Assembly: GCA_905221605.1 (NCBI GenBank)
Contig: CAJNDS010001090.1
Coordinates: 234,501-298,500 of the forward strand
DNA length: 64,000 bases
Reading direction: 5' to 3'
Source: Symbiodinium natans
Lineage: Eukaryota > Sar > Dinophyceae > Suessiales > Symbiodiniaceae
In this document: piece after piece, positions 9,890 through 20,254 of the stretch
Layout of the letters: the number at the start of each line of letters is the position of its first letter
Numbering within the stretch: position 1 is the first letter of the stretch
Position numbers and translations under genes: made by a program
Notes under the pieces: generated by a model
Databases searched by the model: none
Told to the model about the DNA's origin: nothing
The model's input: the letters and a program-made list of their open reading frames with translations, nothing else

Positions 9890-10028
9890 GGGATGTTCCC
9901 CCCTCTTTGTACTAGCAGTCCTTCATAGGGAAATTGTAGGGTTTAGGGTTTAGGGTTTAGGGTTTAGGGTTAGCACCCCCATTGTAATCCCTACTAAGGA
10001 CTGCTAGTATAGGGGGGAACATCCCAAG
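9890..10028. mobile_element. Family B TIR element (copy B2) with telomeric insert
   Basis: Termini GGGATGTTCCCCCC and GGGGGGAACATCCC with subterminal ACTAGCAGTCCTT/AAGGACTGCTAGT. A TTTAGGG array (about 9938-9970) sits in the middle. Confidence 0.7.
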
Positions 10029-10255
10029 TTAGGGCTGTTGCTGAGGTGCTTGGAACCCTAAACCCTAACCCTAAACCCTTCAACAGTCACAGTAAGTTCT
10101 GTGGCACGGCATGGATCGAAATTCAATGTTGTATAGGGGGCCTGAATAAGAACAAAAAAAAAGTTTTGAGGGGTTATTCTGGTATAGTTACAAAGGGACC
10201 ATAAGGGAATATTCTTAGTACTTATTCCGACCCCTCCATTAGCAACATTGGGGTT

Positions 10256-10600
10256 TAGGGTTTAGGGTTTAGGGTTTAGGGGGGTTTAGGGTTCAGGGTT
10301 TGGGGTTTAGGGTTTGTCTGAGTTCAAGTCGAGAGCTTACGTAGCTTGAGCCCTAACCCGCTGCCCGAAAACTGACGGCTTGGTTCTTTAGGTTTAGGGT
10401 TTAGGGTTTAGGGTTTAGGGTTTAGGGTTTAGGGTTTAGGGTTTAGGGTTTAGGGTTTAGGGTTTAGGGTTTAGGGTTTAGGGGGGTTTAGGGGGGTTTA
10501 GGGGGGTTTAGGGTTTAGGGTTTAGGGTTTAGGGTTTAGGGTTTAGGGTTTAGGGTTTAGGGTTTAGGGGGGTTTAGGGCTTAGGGTTTAAGGTTGGGCG
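10256..10600. repeat. TTTAGGG arrays with TTTAGGGGGG variants
   Basis: Perfect TTTAGGG (10391-10484), three TTTAGGGGGG units, then perfect TTTAGGG again. The variant units are clustered, as expected from local duplication. Confidence 0.9.
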
Positions 10601-10609
10601 CGTGCAAAG

Positions 10610-11020
10610 TTTCGCAGTTGAGAGGCTGTGAAGATGTGTCAGGATACCAGACTACACCAATTTGGGGATTGTCTCTACTCACGAGGTTTCCATGAACGAG
10701 GCTAGGAAGAGTTCATGATGAGGGGTTCATGAGCTGTTGTTCCCAAATCAAAAACAAGTCGGTTCCCCGGAACCTCGGAATGAAAAAGGGCGCCCGTGTT
10801 TGTTTAACGGAGTTTAGCAGGGATCCTGGATGTCTGCAGCCCTAAACCCTAAACCCTCAACCCTAAACCCTAAAGCCTCAACCCTAAACCCTAAACCCTA
10901 AACTAAACTCTAAAAGTTTAAGGCGTGTCAGCAGAAAAAAATCTGGTTAGGCCAGTGTTGTTTGAGCTTTCTCGAGCCTGTGCCCAGCTATCGAACCTTC
11001 TGAGACCTTGAAGGCGGAAC
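10610..11020. other. Unique stretch with one CCCTAAA array
   Basis: Unique sequence with CCCTAAA/CCCTCAA units at 10839-10905. No supported exon. Confidence 0.4.
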
Positions 11021-11022
11021 TA

Positions 11023-11223
11023 CTTAGCAGCCCAGTAACCATATTAAACTAAGGGCACCCTTTTGGGGGTTTAGGGTTTAGGGTTTAGGGTTTAGGGTTT
11101 AGGGCTAAACTGCTTAGTAGCCCAGTAAGCATATAAAACTAAGGGCACCCTTTTTTCGGGGGGCTGGTTACTTTAAGGAACCATGAGCCAAAAAAGGGTA
11201 AAGGGTACCACTGGGCTACCAAG
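11023..11223. mobile_element. Family A element with duplicated 5' part (copy A2)
   Basis: Starts CTTAGCAGCCCAG and ends CTGGGCTACCAAG, flanked by ACTA (11019-11022 and 11224-11227). A second left end, CTTAGTAGCCCAG (about 11113), follows a short TTTAGGG array placed directly after the first copy's G-run, so the left half is duplicated around a telomeric array. Confidence 0.75.
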
Positions 11224-11227
11224 ACTA

Positions 11228-11333
11228 CTAGACCAAAGAGTAACCTAGGAATGAAAGCGGGCCCCTTTTGGGTTTACAGGAGATTCTAAGGGGACACCAA
11301 AAAAAGGGAATAAGGGCCTGCTCTGGGTCCTAG
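11228..11333. mobile_element. Family D short element (copy D1)
   Basis: Ends AGAGTAACCTAGGAAT and GGGCCTGCTCTGGGTCCTAG match family D copies at 12.3, 28.4 and 59.6 kb; imperfect inverted termini. Confidence 0.55.
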
Positions 11334-11504
11334 CTTCTGAAACCTGGAACACTGAACTAAACGAAAGCCAATGCACCAAACCCCAGGAATATAACACGTA
11401 TGCAATGTAGGACCGCACATGTGTACCTGTCACATGCGTGTTAAACCTCTAAACCCTAATTAAACCCTAAACCCTAAACCCTAAACTGAAGACAAACTCT
11501 CCGC

Positions 11505-11573
11505 CTGTGTGTCCACGACTTTGAGCGGGTAGTCCGTTGCTTGGAGCTGGTCGTCCCGCACCAGCTGCCAGGC
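11505..11573 (-). CDS. Exon of unknown protein
   Basis: Exactly 23 codons between acceptor GCGCAG|GCCTGG and donor ACACAG|GCGGAG (GC type): AWQLVRDDQLQATDY then PLKVVDTQ. Both boundaries share AGGC. Similar in its second half to the 6.7 kb exon. Confidence 0.6.
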
Positions 11574-11692
11574 CTGCGCGGGCTTCAACCCTTAACCCGG
11601 AAACCCTGTACCCTAAAACCCATCTAGACCCTCAAGGCTAACATTTCCTATACGTGTATATATATATATATATATTCTCAATTATCAGAGTC

Positions 11693-11820
11693 GGGATGTT
11701 CCCCCGTATGATAGCCGTCCTTAATAGGGATTATCGTACCCCCTATTATAATCCCACCCTAAACCCTAAACCCTACGATAATCCCGATTACGGACTGTTA
11801 GTATAAGGGGTAACATGACA
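11693..11820. mobile_element. Family B TIR element (copy B3)
   Basis: GGGATGTTCCCCCGTATGATA opens it and CGGACTGTTAGTATAAGGGG closes it; a short CCCTAAA stretch lies in the core. A TA microsatellite (11657-11675) sits just before it. Confidence 0.6.
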
Positions 11821-11832
11821 AGCATCCGAGTC

Positions 11833-11940
11833 GAAGGAGAATGGGAGTTTACGAAAATCAGGGACCCCCAAAATGCACCCCCAAATAGTAGGATTCCCTT
11901 ACAATCAGGACCCCAATAACGTACCCCCAATTTCAGAAAC
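11833..11940. mobile_element. Family H short element (copy H2)
   Basis: GTTTACGAAAATCAGGGACC start, with CCAAATAGTAGGATTCCCTT and CCAATAACGTACCCCC matching the whole of ZNG1 intron 5. Confidence 0.65.
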
Positions 11941-12147
11941 CCCCGAATCTGTCCAGAACTGTGCTCATCGGCCGTTTTTTCATACAGCTGCAGCTGAACT
12001 GATAAGGCTTCGGGTTTAGGGTTTAGGGTCTAGGGTTTAGGCTACAAGCTAGGTGATGATCCCTTGCTTACAGGCCACCAGCCCCAGAATCGGAGTGTGA
12101 CCCAGGCAGGGGTTCTCAAGGGCTACAGGGATTGATTTTTGCTGTTG

Positions 12148-12270
12148 AGTTTAGGGGTTTAGGGTTTAGGGGTTTAGGGTTTAGGGTGTAGGGTTTAGGG
12201 TTTAGGGGTTTAGGGTTTAGGGGTTTCGGGTTTGGGGGTGTAGGGTTTGGGGTTTGAGTTTAGGGGTGTG
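12148..12270. repeat. TTTAGGG/TTTAGGGG array
   Basis: Mixed 7- and 8-mer telomeric units on the plus strand. Confidence 0.85.
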
Positions 12271-12280
12271 GTTTGGGGAG

Positions 12281-12392
12281 CTAGACGCAGGAGTAACCTA
12301 GGAACAAAAAGGGCACCTTTTATGGTTTTAAGGGGATTAAAACGGGAACCCCAACCCTAAAAAGGAAAGAAGGGCTTACTCCGGGTCCTAGG
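12281..12392. mobile_element. Family D short element (copy D2)
   Basis: CTAGACGCAGGAGTAACC at one end and TTACTCCGGGTCCTAG at the other, forming imperfect inverted termini. The core has GGGCACCTTTTATGG and AAGGGGATTAAA. Confidence 0.6.
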
Positions 12393-12921
12393 GAAACAAG
12401 GATCCCGAATTAAACCCTAGCCCTAAACCCTAAACCCTAAGCCCTAAACCCTAAGCCCTCTAATGATGTATGTAGGTCACATTGCAATGGTTGAGGCTTT
12501 GGGTATCCTATAGGCTCTAGGCTTGCAAGGGCATTCGGGATGGCATGTCCTACTGCGCGTAAGGAGCCAAGGTAACCAATGGAAAAAAAAAGACTGTCGT
12601 TGTTATACTAGCTGTTACTAGCTGGCTTCATAAGAGAACATGAGGAAAATATCAAAGTACCCACTCTGATTCCGTGTAGATATGGAACTCCAACCCACCC
12701 TCCACGCCCATTCTTCATGGAAAGGGGCGGGGAGGGGAGGGGGTTCGGTTTCGCAGACTTTTGCGGGGGGTTGAAAAGTCTAATTGCTGAGCTTTCATAA
12801 CGCTCAGCGCCAAACCCGAAACCCGAAAACCGAAACCTGAAACACTGAGCCCAAACACCCCCTAAACCCTAAACCCTAAACACTGAAACACTAAACCCTA
12901 AACCCTAAGCGGCGCTCCCGC

Positions 12922-12993
12922 CTTGTCCGTTGGTTCAGGGCCTTCGCCCGTCATGAGGCTTTGGCCTCTCGAGGTGTACACCCAGCGCTTCTC
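12922..12993 (-). CDS. Exon of unknown protein
   Basis: Exactly 24 codons between acceptor CGCCAG|GAGAAG and donor GACAAG|GCGGGA (GC type): EKRWVYTSRGQSLMTG then EGPEPTDK. CCCTAAA on its left and TTTAGGG on its right, the usual arrangement here. Confidence 0.6.
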
Positions 12994-13034
12994 CTGGCGT
13001 GCTTTTTAAGGCATCTTGGGGAAGCTTCCCTTGA

Positions 13035-13600
13035 AGGGTTTAGGGTTTAGGGTTTAGGGCTAGGGTTTAGGGTTTAGCGCTTAGGGCTTCGGGTTTAGGG
13101 TTGGACCTGTGGTCCCAAAGCAATCTACATGAACAAAGAAAACAACACTTTCTGACTCACGGAGCTTCAGAAGGACACCTACAGAAATCACGGGTTTCGC
13201 TTCTTGCATAATACCTCATGAGGGTTTAGGGTTTTAGGGTTTAGGGCCCCCTCTATACCCCCCCCTTTAGGTTCCCCCCCTTAAAAACTCTTAATTGGGC
13301 TTCATTATCCCTAAATATCCTTGTTTGTTGGGGGGGGGGGGGAACCTCGGGGGTATAGAGGGGGGTATCAGGGGGAACCCATGAAGAAATGGTAAAGTGC
13401 ACAATTGTCGATCCTACATGGAGGTTCATGGGGAGTTCTAGCATAGGTGCACCATAAAACTAAGGACCCTAAAGATCTCAAAACCCCCAAAAGGGTGTAG
13501 GGTTTAGGGTGTAGGGTTTTTGGGTTTAGGGGTTTAGGGGTTTAGGGGTTTAGGGGCTTAGGGGTTTAGGGGTTTAGGGTTTAGGGGTACGCTCTGAAGT
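13035..13600. other. Intron region
   Basis: TTTAGGG arrays at 13037-13100 and 13220-13246, a stretch with poly-C/poly-G facing runs (13250-13375) that may be an unassigned foldback element, and a TTTAGGGG array (13498-13587). Confidence 0.5.
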
Positions 13601-13852
13601 TTCCGGAGGTTAAGCTCCCAGGCTAAGGCTTGTTGTGTTTAGTGATGTCGATTTAGGGCTGTCGAGCTTGCAGGGGCTGAAGGTTTGGAGATGTAGAGTT
13701 GGAGGGCTTTAGGTCTAAACCCTCAACCCGAAAACCCTAAACCCGGCCCCCTTACTATACTAACTGTCCTAAAACCCTAAAACGCTAAACCCTAAACCCT
13801 AATCCCTTAACCCTCACACCCTAAAACCCTAAACCCTAAACCTAAAGCCCGC

Positions 13853-13930
13853 CTTCTCCCGGGGAAGCACAAAGTGCGAGAGCTTCTGAAGGTGGTGGGG
13901 GGCACCCGACTCGATGACCTCAATCTCGGC
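13853..13930 (-). CDS. Exon of unknown protein
   Basis: Exactly 26 codons between acceptor CCACAG|GCCGAG and donor GAGAAG|GCGGGC (GC type): AEIEVIESGAPHHLQKL then SHFVLPREK. Both boundaries share AGGC. Confidence 0.6.
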
Positions 13931-14219
13931 CTGTGGGTTTCGGGTTTAAGGCTCAGGTGTAGGGTTTAAGGTTCAGGGTTCAGGGTGTAAGGTTTAGGGC
14001 TTAAGGTTTAGCATTTCAGGTTCAGGGTTCAGGGTTTAGGCTTAAGATTCTGTAAGGTTTAGGGTTTAGGGTTTAGGGTTTTGGGTTTAGGGTTTCGGGT
14101 TCTTGGCTCAGGGTTCAGGGTGTAGGCTTTAAGGTTTGGGGTTTTGGGGTTTTGGGGTTTACAGTGTAAGGGTGCAATGTATATACGGGTTCTGGGACTA
14201 GGCCTAATGAGATATCTAT

Positions 14220-14272
14220 GTGCATATATATATATGTATGTATTACTCTATATATATATATATATATATGTG
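14220..14272. repeat. TA microsatellite
   Basis: TATATA runs with GTATG interruptions. Confidence 0.9.
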
Positions 14273-14288
14273 TATGCTCTTCCCAAAC

Positions 14289-14355
14289 CTCCGGCAAGCC
14301 TCCCAGATGTTGCCCGCAAAGTCGTACTCTTCCGGACTTTGGGTCGACGGGTCTC
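14289..14355 (-). CDS. Exon of unknown protein
   Basis: Acceptor CTCAAG|GAGACC, GT donor TGCCGGAG|GTTTGG. Phase 2 in and out: DPSTQSPEEYDFAGNIWEAC. Acidic, with aromatic residues. Confidence 0.6.
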
Positions 14356-14650
14356 CTTGAGGGGTTTAGGGTTTAGGGTTTGGGGTTTAGGGTTTAAGGG
14401 TTTAGGGTTAAGCGTTAATGGTTTTTTCAGGGCTTGGCGTTTAGGGTTTAGGGTTTAAGGGTTAAGGGTTCTCGCCGTAGTATGAGACACGCCCTACGAA
14501 AGCAGGTCTAGACCAGGTTAAGGTTCAGGATTGTGGGTTTAGCGTAGGGCATTCGAGCAAACCCCAAGACGCTAAGTTCCGAGCACCGAAACCAGCCAAC
14601 TAGCAGGCTCTAACGCAGTGAGTATAGGTTATGCTGACGCTAAGCAACAG

Positions 14651-14795
14651 AACAAGGGCACTACACTGGGCAGTTTTAAAACCCTTTGAAGATCATCTAT
14701 AAGTAGGGCCCCTTTTTCAACCCTACTACACTGGGTGGGCCTTGAAAACCCCTTGAACAAATTCTATGTGTAGGGCCCCTTTTTCAACCCAAATT
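14651..14795. repeat. Imperfect tandem duplication, about 70 bp
   Basis: ACTACACTGGG, then AAAACCC.TTGAA, then TAGGGCCCCTTTTTCAACCC occurs twice in direct orientation. May be a duplicated short mobile element. Confidence 0.7.
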
Positions 14796-14930
14796 TTGGG
14801 AACTATGAAATATCCCAACCAAAGCCAACCTAGTACAGTACTGGGTGTCCGTCATAGTAGGTCAGTCGGGATCCAGGTTAGACCCTGTGAGCTGACATGC
14901 CACCCTGTCGCTCATCAAGAAGCCGAAGCC

Positions 14931-15100
14931 CTAAACCCTAAACCCTAAACCCTAAACCCTAAACCCTAAACTACTAAACCCTAAACCCTAAACCCTAAAC
15001 CCTAAACCCTAAACCCTAAACCCTAAACCCTAAACCTAAACCCGACACCCTATACCCTAAACCCTATAAACCCTAAACCCCAAACCCGTTACCCTGACCA
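14931..15100. repeat. CCCTAAA array
   Basis: About 15 almost perfect units followed by variants CCCTATA and CCCTATAAA. Confidence 0.95.
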
Positions 15101-15469
15101 GCGCTACTCCACGTCCAAACCCTGAACCCCGCCGGGCGCGATCTTTCAGGCGCTGACACTGACCTTAGGGTTTCGGGTTAAGGGCACTTTCCCCAGCAAC
15201 CTAGGACTAAGAAGGGGACCCTTTAGTTTAGGGTGCTTCTGAGATGGGGGCCCCAATAGCTTTGCCCCTGTGAAAACCAAGGATAATAAAGGGTACATCT
15301 TGCTGATCCAACGGGGCTTATGCGGGAAACTAAGCCCCGCCAAAAAAGGAGTAAGGGTCTGCCGGGATCTTTGCCAGAATATGAGCATCCAGCCAGCCCT
15401 CAACAAGATACTGAAACCCTAAAACCTGAACCCTGAACCCTAAACCCTCTAAACTCCAAACCCCAACAC

Positions 15470-15521
15470 TGGCGCCTTCTGTTAGCAACGGGTCGTCCTT
15501 GTGAGCCTGGGCATACGCAAG
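15470..15521 (-). CDS. Exon of unknown protein
   Basis: Reads LAYAQAHKDDPLLTEGA, probably after TTCGAG|CTTGCG and ending at a GT donor GGCGCCA|GTGTTG. Upstream codons GFE may also be exonic. Confidence 0.5.
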
Positions 15522-15727
15522 CTCGAACCCAAAGGAGTGGGGTTTGAGGTTTAGGGTTTGGGCTTTAGGGTTTAGGGATTAGGGAGATTAAATAGGGCTT
15601 GGGTCCTAAAGTTTTGACCGAAAGTTTTTTGACCGAAAGTTTTGACAGAAAGTGTTGACCAAGTTTCTTTTTAGAACCTATCGTTGTACTTTTTTGTTGG
15701 AATGGCAGTCACTTGTGAGCCTGCGAC

Positions 15728-15771
15728 CTGGAAGGAAGAAGATCTCCATTAGCTTGACTGGATCCTCCATT
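15728..15771 (-). CDS. Short candidate exon
   Basis: TTTGCAG|AATGGAG opens it and CTTCCAG|GTCGCAG (GT donor) closes it: MEDPVKLMEIFFLP. The Met could be a start codon, but an acceptor directly before it favours an internal exon. Confidence 0.4.
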
Positions 15772-15961
15772 CTGCAAACGGACGCGTAGAGAAACTGCAT
15801 CCCTAAACCTTAAACCCTAAACCCTAAACCTTAAACCCCAAACCACTCTTGGATCACATGCTTCCCCAAGGTCCTGAAGAGAAAGCGCCTTGACTGTGGT
15901 GAACTGCTTGAGCATTGAGCAGGGTTGCTGTCATATCTACCTCCTTGTTCCCTGCTCTAGT

Positions 15962-16116
15962 CTACTATTTGCTTGAGAACCCCACCCTCCCCCCCCCCCC
16001 CCAAAAAAAAAAAAAAAAAAAACAACAATAATCCCTATATGAGCCTTAATGACCCTTAATAAGGAAGAATATTTTGCTTTTTGCGGAGGGGGGGGGGGGT
16101 CTTAAGCAATTAGTAG
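15962..16116. mobile_element. Family C short TIR element (copy C3)
   Basis: CTACTATTTGCTTGAGAACC and CTTAAGCAATTAGTAG termini, flanked by TAGT (15958-15961 and 16117-16120). Contains a poly-C/poly-A run (15989-16022) and a poly-G run near its right end. Confidence 0.7.
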
Positions 16117-16211
16117 TAGTTGCTCTTGGGAGCATGGCTGTGGGGGACCTGCCGGGGTTGGGGCCTCCTGTATGCGTGCCGATGTTAAGCAAAAGCTTTG
16201 CAAATTCAGAG

Positions 16212-16314
16212 CTTAGTTGCGGAGTTCATAAGCCCCAAAAAAGTGTACACTTTCAGTTCTAGAGGGGATTCTGGTATCCCAAAAAGAGTAAAGTGTACGG
16301 ACTCAGCAACTAAG
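16212..16314. mobile_element. Family F TIR element (copy F1)
   Basis: CTTAGTTGCGGAGTTCAT and ACTCAGCAACTAAG inverted termini; the interior AGTGTACACTTTCAG/AGTAAAGTGTAC adds an inner inverted repeat. Flanks AGAG/AGAA differ at one base. Confidence 0.7.
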
Positions 16315-16507
16315 AGAATGATGTGCTGTCAAGTCTACAGGTTTAAGAATTGAACATTTTGCCTCCAAGCACGTTGTGGATCAATTTGCTTAAGCTGGGC
16401 TCCTGGAATTTTTCGAGGGCGTGCGGCTTTGCGCTGCGCCTTCTTTAATAAAATAACTTGGGAAATTCACACTGACACCACATACCAGTTCTATTCAGTT
16501 TGGTCTT

Positions 16508-16575
16508 GAGGGTTTAGGGTTTAGGGTTTAGGGTTTAGGGTTTAGGGTTTAGGGTTTAGGGTTTAGGGTTTAGGG
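16508..16575. repeat. TTTAGGG array
   Basis: About 9 perfect units. Confidence 0.95.
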
Positions 16576-16934
16576 AACCTCCCGGGACCTCACCAGGCTG
16601 GTGGCGTACGAATGTCATAGGATCAGAAAAGGCCCTTGAGTACCAACGCCCTAATTAAACCCCGAAACAACAAACCCACACTAAACCCTAAACCCTAAAC
16701 CCTAAACCCTAAACCCTAAAATCCCGAGTGAAGCTCCAAAGGGTTGCTTGCTGGCTTAAAACTCCGAACACCGACCTGCCTGGCCGCAGGTTGTGGGTTT
16801 AGGGCTTAGGGTTTAGGATTTCGGGTTCTGGGTTTTGGGTTTAGGGTTCTGGGGTTTTTGGGGTTTAGGGGTACGATTCACATAAGTCAGGTTTCAGGTT
16901 CACGGGCCTAGGGCCTAGGGCCTAGAGTGCATGT

Positions 16935-17176
16935 CAAGGTTCACTGGCAGGTAGAAGCGGGGTTCGGGGTACTTATTAACCAATTGTAACTGTACTTATA
17001 TCTGTACTTATAACTATTTTTAGGGCACTTAAGGGGCTTTAACCAATTGTAACTGTACTTATAACTGTACTTATATAACGGTACTTACAAGTATTTTTAG
17101 GGCACTTAAGGGGCTTACTAAGTGGGTTATAAGTGCAGTGATGGTTGGTTTGCTAAGTACCATGAACCTCCAAGTA
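16935..17176. mobile_element. Family E TIR element (copy E1), internally duplicated
   Basis: AACCAATTGTAACTGTACTT to AGGGCACTTAAGGGGCTT occurs twice in tandem. The right end is TAAGTACCATGAACCTCCAAG; the left end is a diverged AAGGTTCACTGG. Confidence 0.6.
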
Positions 17177-17215
17177 GAAGTGGGGCTCGGGTACCCCATA
17201 TCAGATGAGGCCCTT

Positions 17216-17300
17216 CTTGGTAGCCCAGTAACCAGATTATAGCAAGGGTGTACCCTTTTTGGGGCTGGTTACTGCATAAGGGAGCCTAGAGCCAAAAAAT
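17216..17300. mobile_element. Family A element, right end lost (copy A3)
   Basis: CTTGGTAGCCCAGTAACCAG start and GAGCCAAAAAA near the other side; the right terminus is replaced by TTTAGGG-like units. Confidence 0.6.
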
Positions 17301-17644
17301 AGGGTTTGTGGTTTAGGGTTTAGGGTGCACCCAGACCCAAAACCCCAAGCCGTTCTGTTCTGGGTCTGAGGCATTGAAGTTTAGATTCTTCAGAAGATCC
17401 TGGCAACGTGGAGCGGATCAGAGGTGTGAGAGCACATGGGGCGTTCATGTCTCCAAAGTTTGGTCCTTTTCAGGGGTCTCCAGTGTAACTTGCTTCAGAT
17501 TTTGTTGAGGGTGCCAAAAGAGCTTCTAACTGTCGAAGAACGCCGCTTTTCAACTCTGGAGTGCAGGGCGCATAGATACACTAGCCTGTAGCTGCGCCTC
17601 CGCATGAGTATGGTCCTCGAAGAAAGCTCCCTAAACTCCTAAAT

Positions 17645-17746
17645 CTTGGGATGCTCCCCCTTATACTAACAGTCCTGAATAGGGATTATCGTACCCCCTG
17701 TTTGAATCCCGATTTAGGACTGTTAGTATAAAAGGGGAACATCCCA
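17645..17746. mobile_element. Family B TIR element (copy B4)
   Basis: About 35-bp inverted termini: CTTGGGATGCTCCCCCTTAT with ACTAACAGTCCT, and its complement ending GGGGAACATCCCAA. A full copy without a telomeric insert. Confidence 0.75.
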
Positions 17747-17879
17747 ACCTAAACCCTGAGCTATGTGAATACTCAACCTTAAACCCTAAACCCTAAACCC
17801 TAAACCCTAAACCTTGAACCCTAAACTCTAAACCCTAAACCTTAAACCCTAAACCCTAAACCCTAAACCCCGGCAGCTC

Positions 17880-17952
17880 TGAAAGGTGGTGGGGACTCCT
17901 CGTCCCAGTTGTCGTCCGCATCGCCGTGGATCTTCGTGCAGAATGTCAAGAC
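17880..17952 (-). CDS. Exon of unknown protein
   Basis: Acceptor CGCCAG|GTCTTG; reads VLTFCTKIHGDADDNWDE then ESPPPF. Acidic with a Pro-rich end. The highest-coordinate exon that I place in the leftmost gene; whether that gene starts here is unknown. Confidence 0.5.
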
Positions 17953-17964
17953 CTGGCGTTCCAA

Positions 17965-18050
17965 ACCTAGGGTTTAGGGTTTAGGGTTTAGGGTTTAGGG
18001 TTTAGGGTTTAGGGTTTAGGGTTTAGGGTTTAGGTTTTAGGTTTTAGGAT
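17965..18050. repeat. TTTAGGG array
   Basis: About 10 units, with TTTTAGG variants at the right edge. Confidence 0.95.
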
Positions 18051-18242
18051 TTAGGGGTTTTCGAGGAAGGGGTTACGGTTTAGGGTTTAGGGTTCAGGGT
18101 TGTCGGAAAAGATGGGGGTGGGGGGGGCTAGGGTTTAAGGCTTAAGGTTTAGGACCCCTGGCGAAATAAGGGGAACTAAGCTTATGGAACGGAGAACCTT
18201 AGGTGGGGCAGTGTTGGGGGGCAGGTGGACGAAGCCACTAAA

Positions 18243-18340
18243 CTTAGCAACTTCATAAGCCCCAAAACAGTGTACACTTTCAGTTCTATAGGGATTATAG
18301 TATCCCCAAGAGTGTAAAGTGTACTCACTTAGCAACTAAG
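18243..18340. mobile_element. Family F TIR element (copy F2)
   Basis: CTTAGCAACTTCATAAGC and TCACTTAGCAACTAAG termini, flanked by TAAA on both sides (18239-18242 and 18341-18344). The core is almost the same as that of F1. Confidence 0.75.
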
Positions 18341-18414
18341 TAAATACGATCCGTACATGCCGAAACACGTGCAACTTAGGGGGCTGGCTACTGTAGTCCT
18401 CATGGTCCCTTGTA

Positions 18415-18575
18415 GGGGTAAACCCCAAACCTTAAACCCTAAAGCCTAGACCCTATACCCTAAACCCCAAACCCTAACCCTGAACCCTGAACCCTGAACC
18501 CTGAACCCTGAACCCTGAACCCTGAACCCTGAACCCTAAACCCTAAACCCTAAACCCTAAACCCCAAACCTAAAC
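18415..18575. repeat. CCCTAAA array with a CCCTGAA block
   Basis: About eight consecutive CCCTGAA units (18478-18535) inside CCCTAAA: a locally homogenised variant. Confidence 0.9.
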
Positions 18576-18593
18576 CATCCTAAACCCCTCCCC

Positions 18594-18683
18594 ACAGGGC
18601 CACCGGGCCGTGACCCAGGTGGCCAAGCCGAAGGAGCAGAGGGCCCGGAGGAGCGCCAGGGGGCACCAGGCCGTGCTCAACCT
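18594..18683. other. GC-rich island, strand uncertain
   Basis: Flanked by CCCTAAA and TTTAGGG like the true exons. The plus strand reads GHRAVTQVAKPKEQRARR after CCACAG; the minus strand is also open but Gly/Leu/Pro-rich. It may be the only plus-strand exon or a missed minus-strand one. Confidence 0.35.
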
Positions 18684-19003
18684 TGGTTTGGGGTTTAGGG
18701 TTTAGGGTTTAGGGTTTAGGGTTTAGGGTTTAGGGTTTAGGGTTTAGGGGGTTTTTTTGAGAATGTTGGGGGGAATTTTGGGGGGAATTTTGCGGGATCT
18801 TGGGGAATTGGAGGGGATTCTGGGGGGGGTTCTGGATGATTTGGGGTTATTTTGGGGGTGGGGGCTTTTGGGGTTTGGGGGTTTGGGATTTGGGGGGGTT
18901 GGGGTTTAGGGTTTGGGGATTTGGGGCTTGGGTTTTTTTGGGGTTTGTGTTTTAGGGCTTGGTGACGAAGAGATTCGGGTACACTAGCGTAGGTGCTAGT
19001 TGT

Positions 19004-19133
19004 CACTGGGAGGTTCATGGGTACTTAAAACCCAATTTTAACTGCACTTATAAGCTCCCCAAGTCACCTATGTCGGTTAGAAGTAGACTCATACTTGGGG
19101 ATGGTTATAAGTACCCATGAACCTCCCAAGTAG
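19004..19133. mobile_element. Family E TIR element (copy E2)
   Basis: CTGGGAGGTTCATGGGTACTT and AAGTACCCATGAACCTCCCAAG termini, about 20 bp, with AACCCAATTTTAACTGCACT inside. Confidence 0.7.
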
Positions 19134-19386
19134 CTGGCCATAGCATTACTACGGGCACCTACCATCACCCTCCTGGCCAGGAACCTTCAAGCAGACCACA
19201 TGGGGTGTAGGGTTTAGGGTTTCAGGTTTAGGGTTTAGGGATGGGCTGTCCGGGTCTTGGGGCTTTGGGTTGCAGGGTTTGGGGGTTCAAGGGATAGGGT
19301 CTATTGTGTTAAGCGGATTCAGAGGAAGTCGAGGGTTTACAGCTTTGCTGTGTAGGGCTTTGCAGGATTTGGCTTAGGGCTTATAA

Positions 19387-19511
19387 ATAGGGTTTAGGGT
19401 TTAGGGTTTAGGGTTTAGGGTTTAGGGTTTAGGGTTTAGGGTTTAGGGTTTAGGGTTTAGGGTTTAGGGTTTAGGGTTTAGGGTTTAGGGTTTAGGGTTT
19501 AGGGTTTAGGG
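19387..19511. repeat. TTTAGGG array
   Basis: About 18 perfect units. Confidence 0.97.
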
Positions 19512-19519
19512 AAACTGTA

Positions 19520-20200
19520 CGTGTTTAGTGTACTTAGGCTGAGTCTTTTGGCCTTGGTGATGGTATAGAGCTCAGGGTGTTGAGCGTGTTTTGGGTGGAG
19601 GGCTCCAAAGGGGCTCAGGAGCCGAAACCTTGTAATATATGGGCCTTAATAATTAGAATAGGTCTTTTTGATTGGGGGGGGGGGGGGATTATTATAGTAC
19701 ATATATAAAGAGACCACAAGGGAACAGTATTAGCAAGTATTCCGACCCCTGTATTAGGGGTTTGGGACTAGAAGGGCTTGAAAGAGTTCCTGGGATCTCC
19801 ATGCAGCTGGGCGTGTGCCCTTGAATAGGAGAGTGGGGGTTTAGCTTGAAGTCCCGTTAAGGGTTTAGGACCACAGGTTCTACTTACTCTGTGACATGCA
19901 TAACCACCATGCAAAGCCAGACCCTAAACCACCCCACGCACACCCTGGACCCAAAACCCCAGGTGTCTATTGGGATCTTCCCCCTTATACGAACAGTCCT
20001 TAATTGGGATTACAATAGGGGGGTTCTATAATCCTTATTAAGGAATGTAGGTATAAGGGGCAACATCCCCAGGTGCATGTACAAAACCACTGAGGCCAAC
20101 TTGTGTCTTGCAGGCCTGGGGTGTTGCTGATGGCTGTTTCAGACCTAAAACCCTGAACCCTAACCCTAAACCCTAAACAATAAAACCCTCAACCCTAAAC
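19520..20200. other. Intron or intergenic stretch
   Basis: Unique sequence with a poly-G run (19674-19687), a family B element near its right end and a short CCCTAAA array. No supported exon. Confidence 0.4.
19971..20070. mobile_element. Family B TIR element (copy B5)
   Basis: TGGGATCTTCCCCCTTATAC with GAACAGTCCTTAAT, and the matching right end AAGGGGCAACATCCCC. Confidence 0.7.
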
Positions 20201-20254
20201 AATCTTGAGTTCAGGCTCTGCTCAGCAGGTGTTTTTCTTTATTTGTTTAACCCC

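Noticed and set aside
9648-9953. Plus-strand 101-codon hydrophobic frame
   Set aside because: It spans family C and family B mobile elements and runs into a TTTAGGG array, so it is not a gene.
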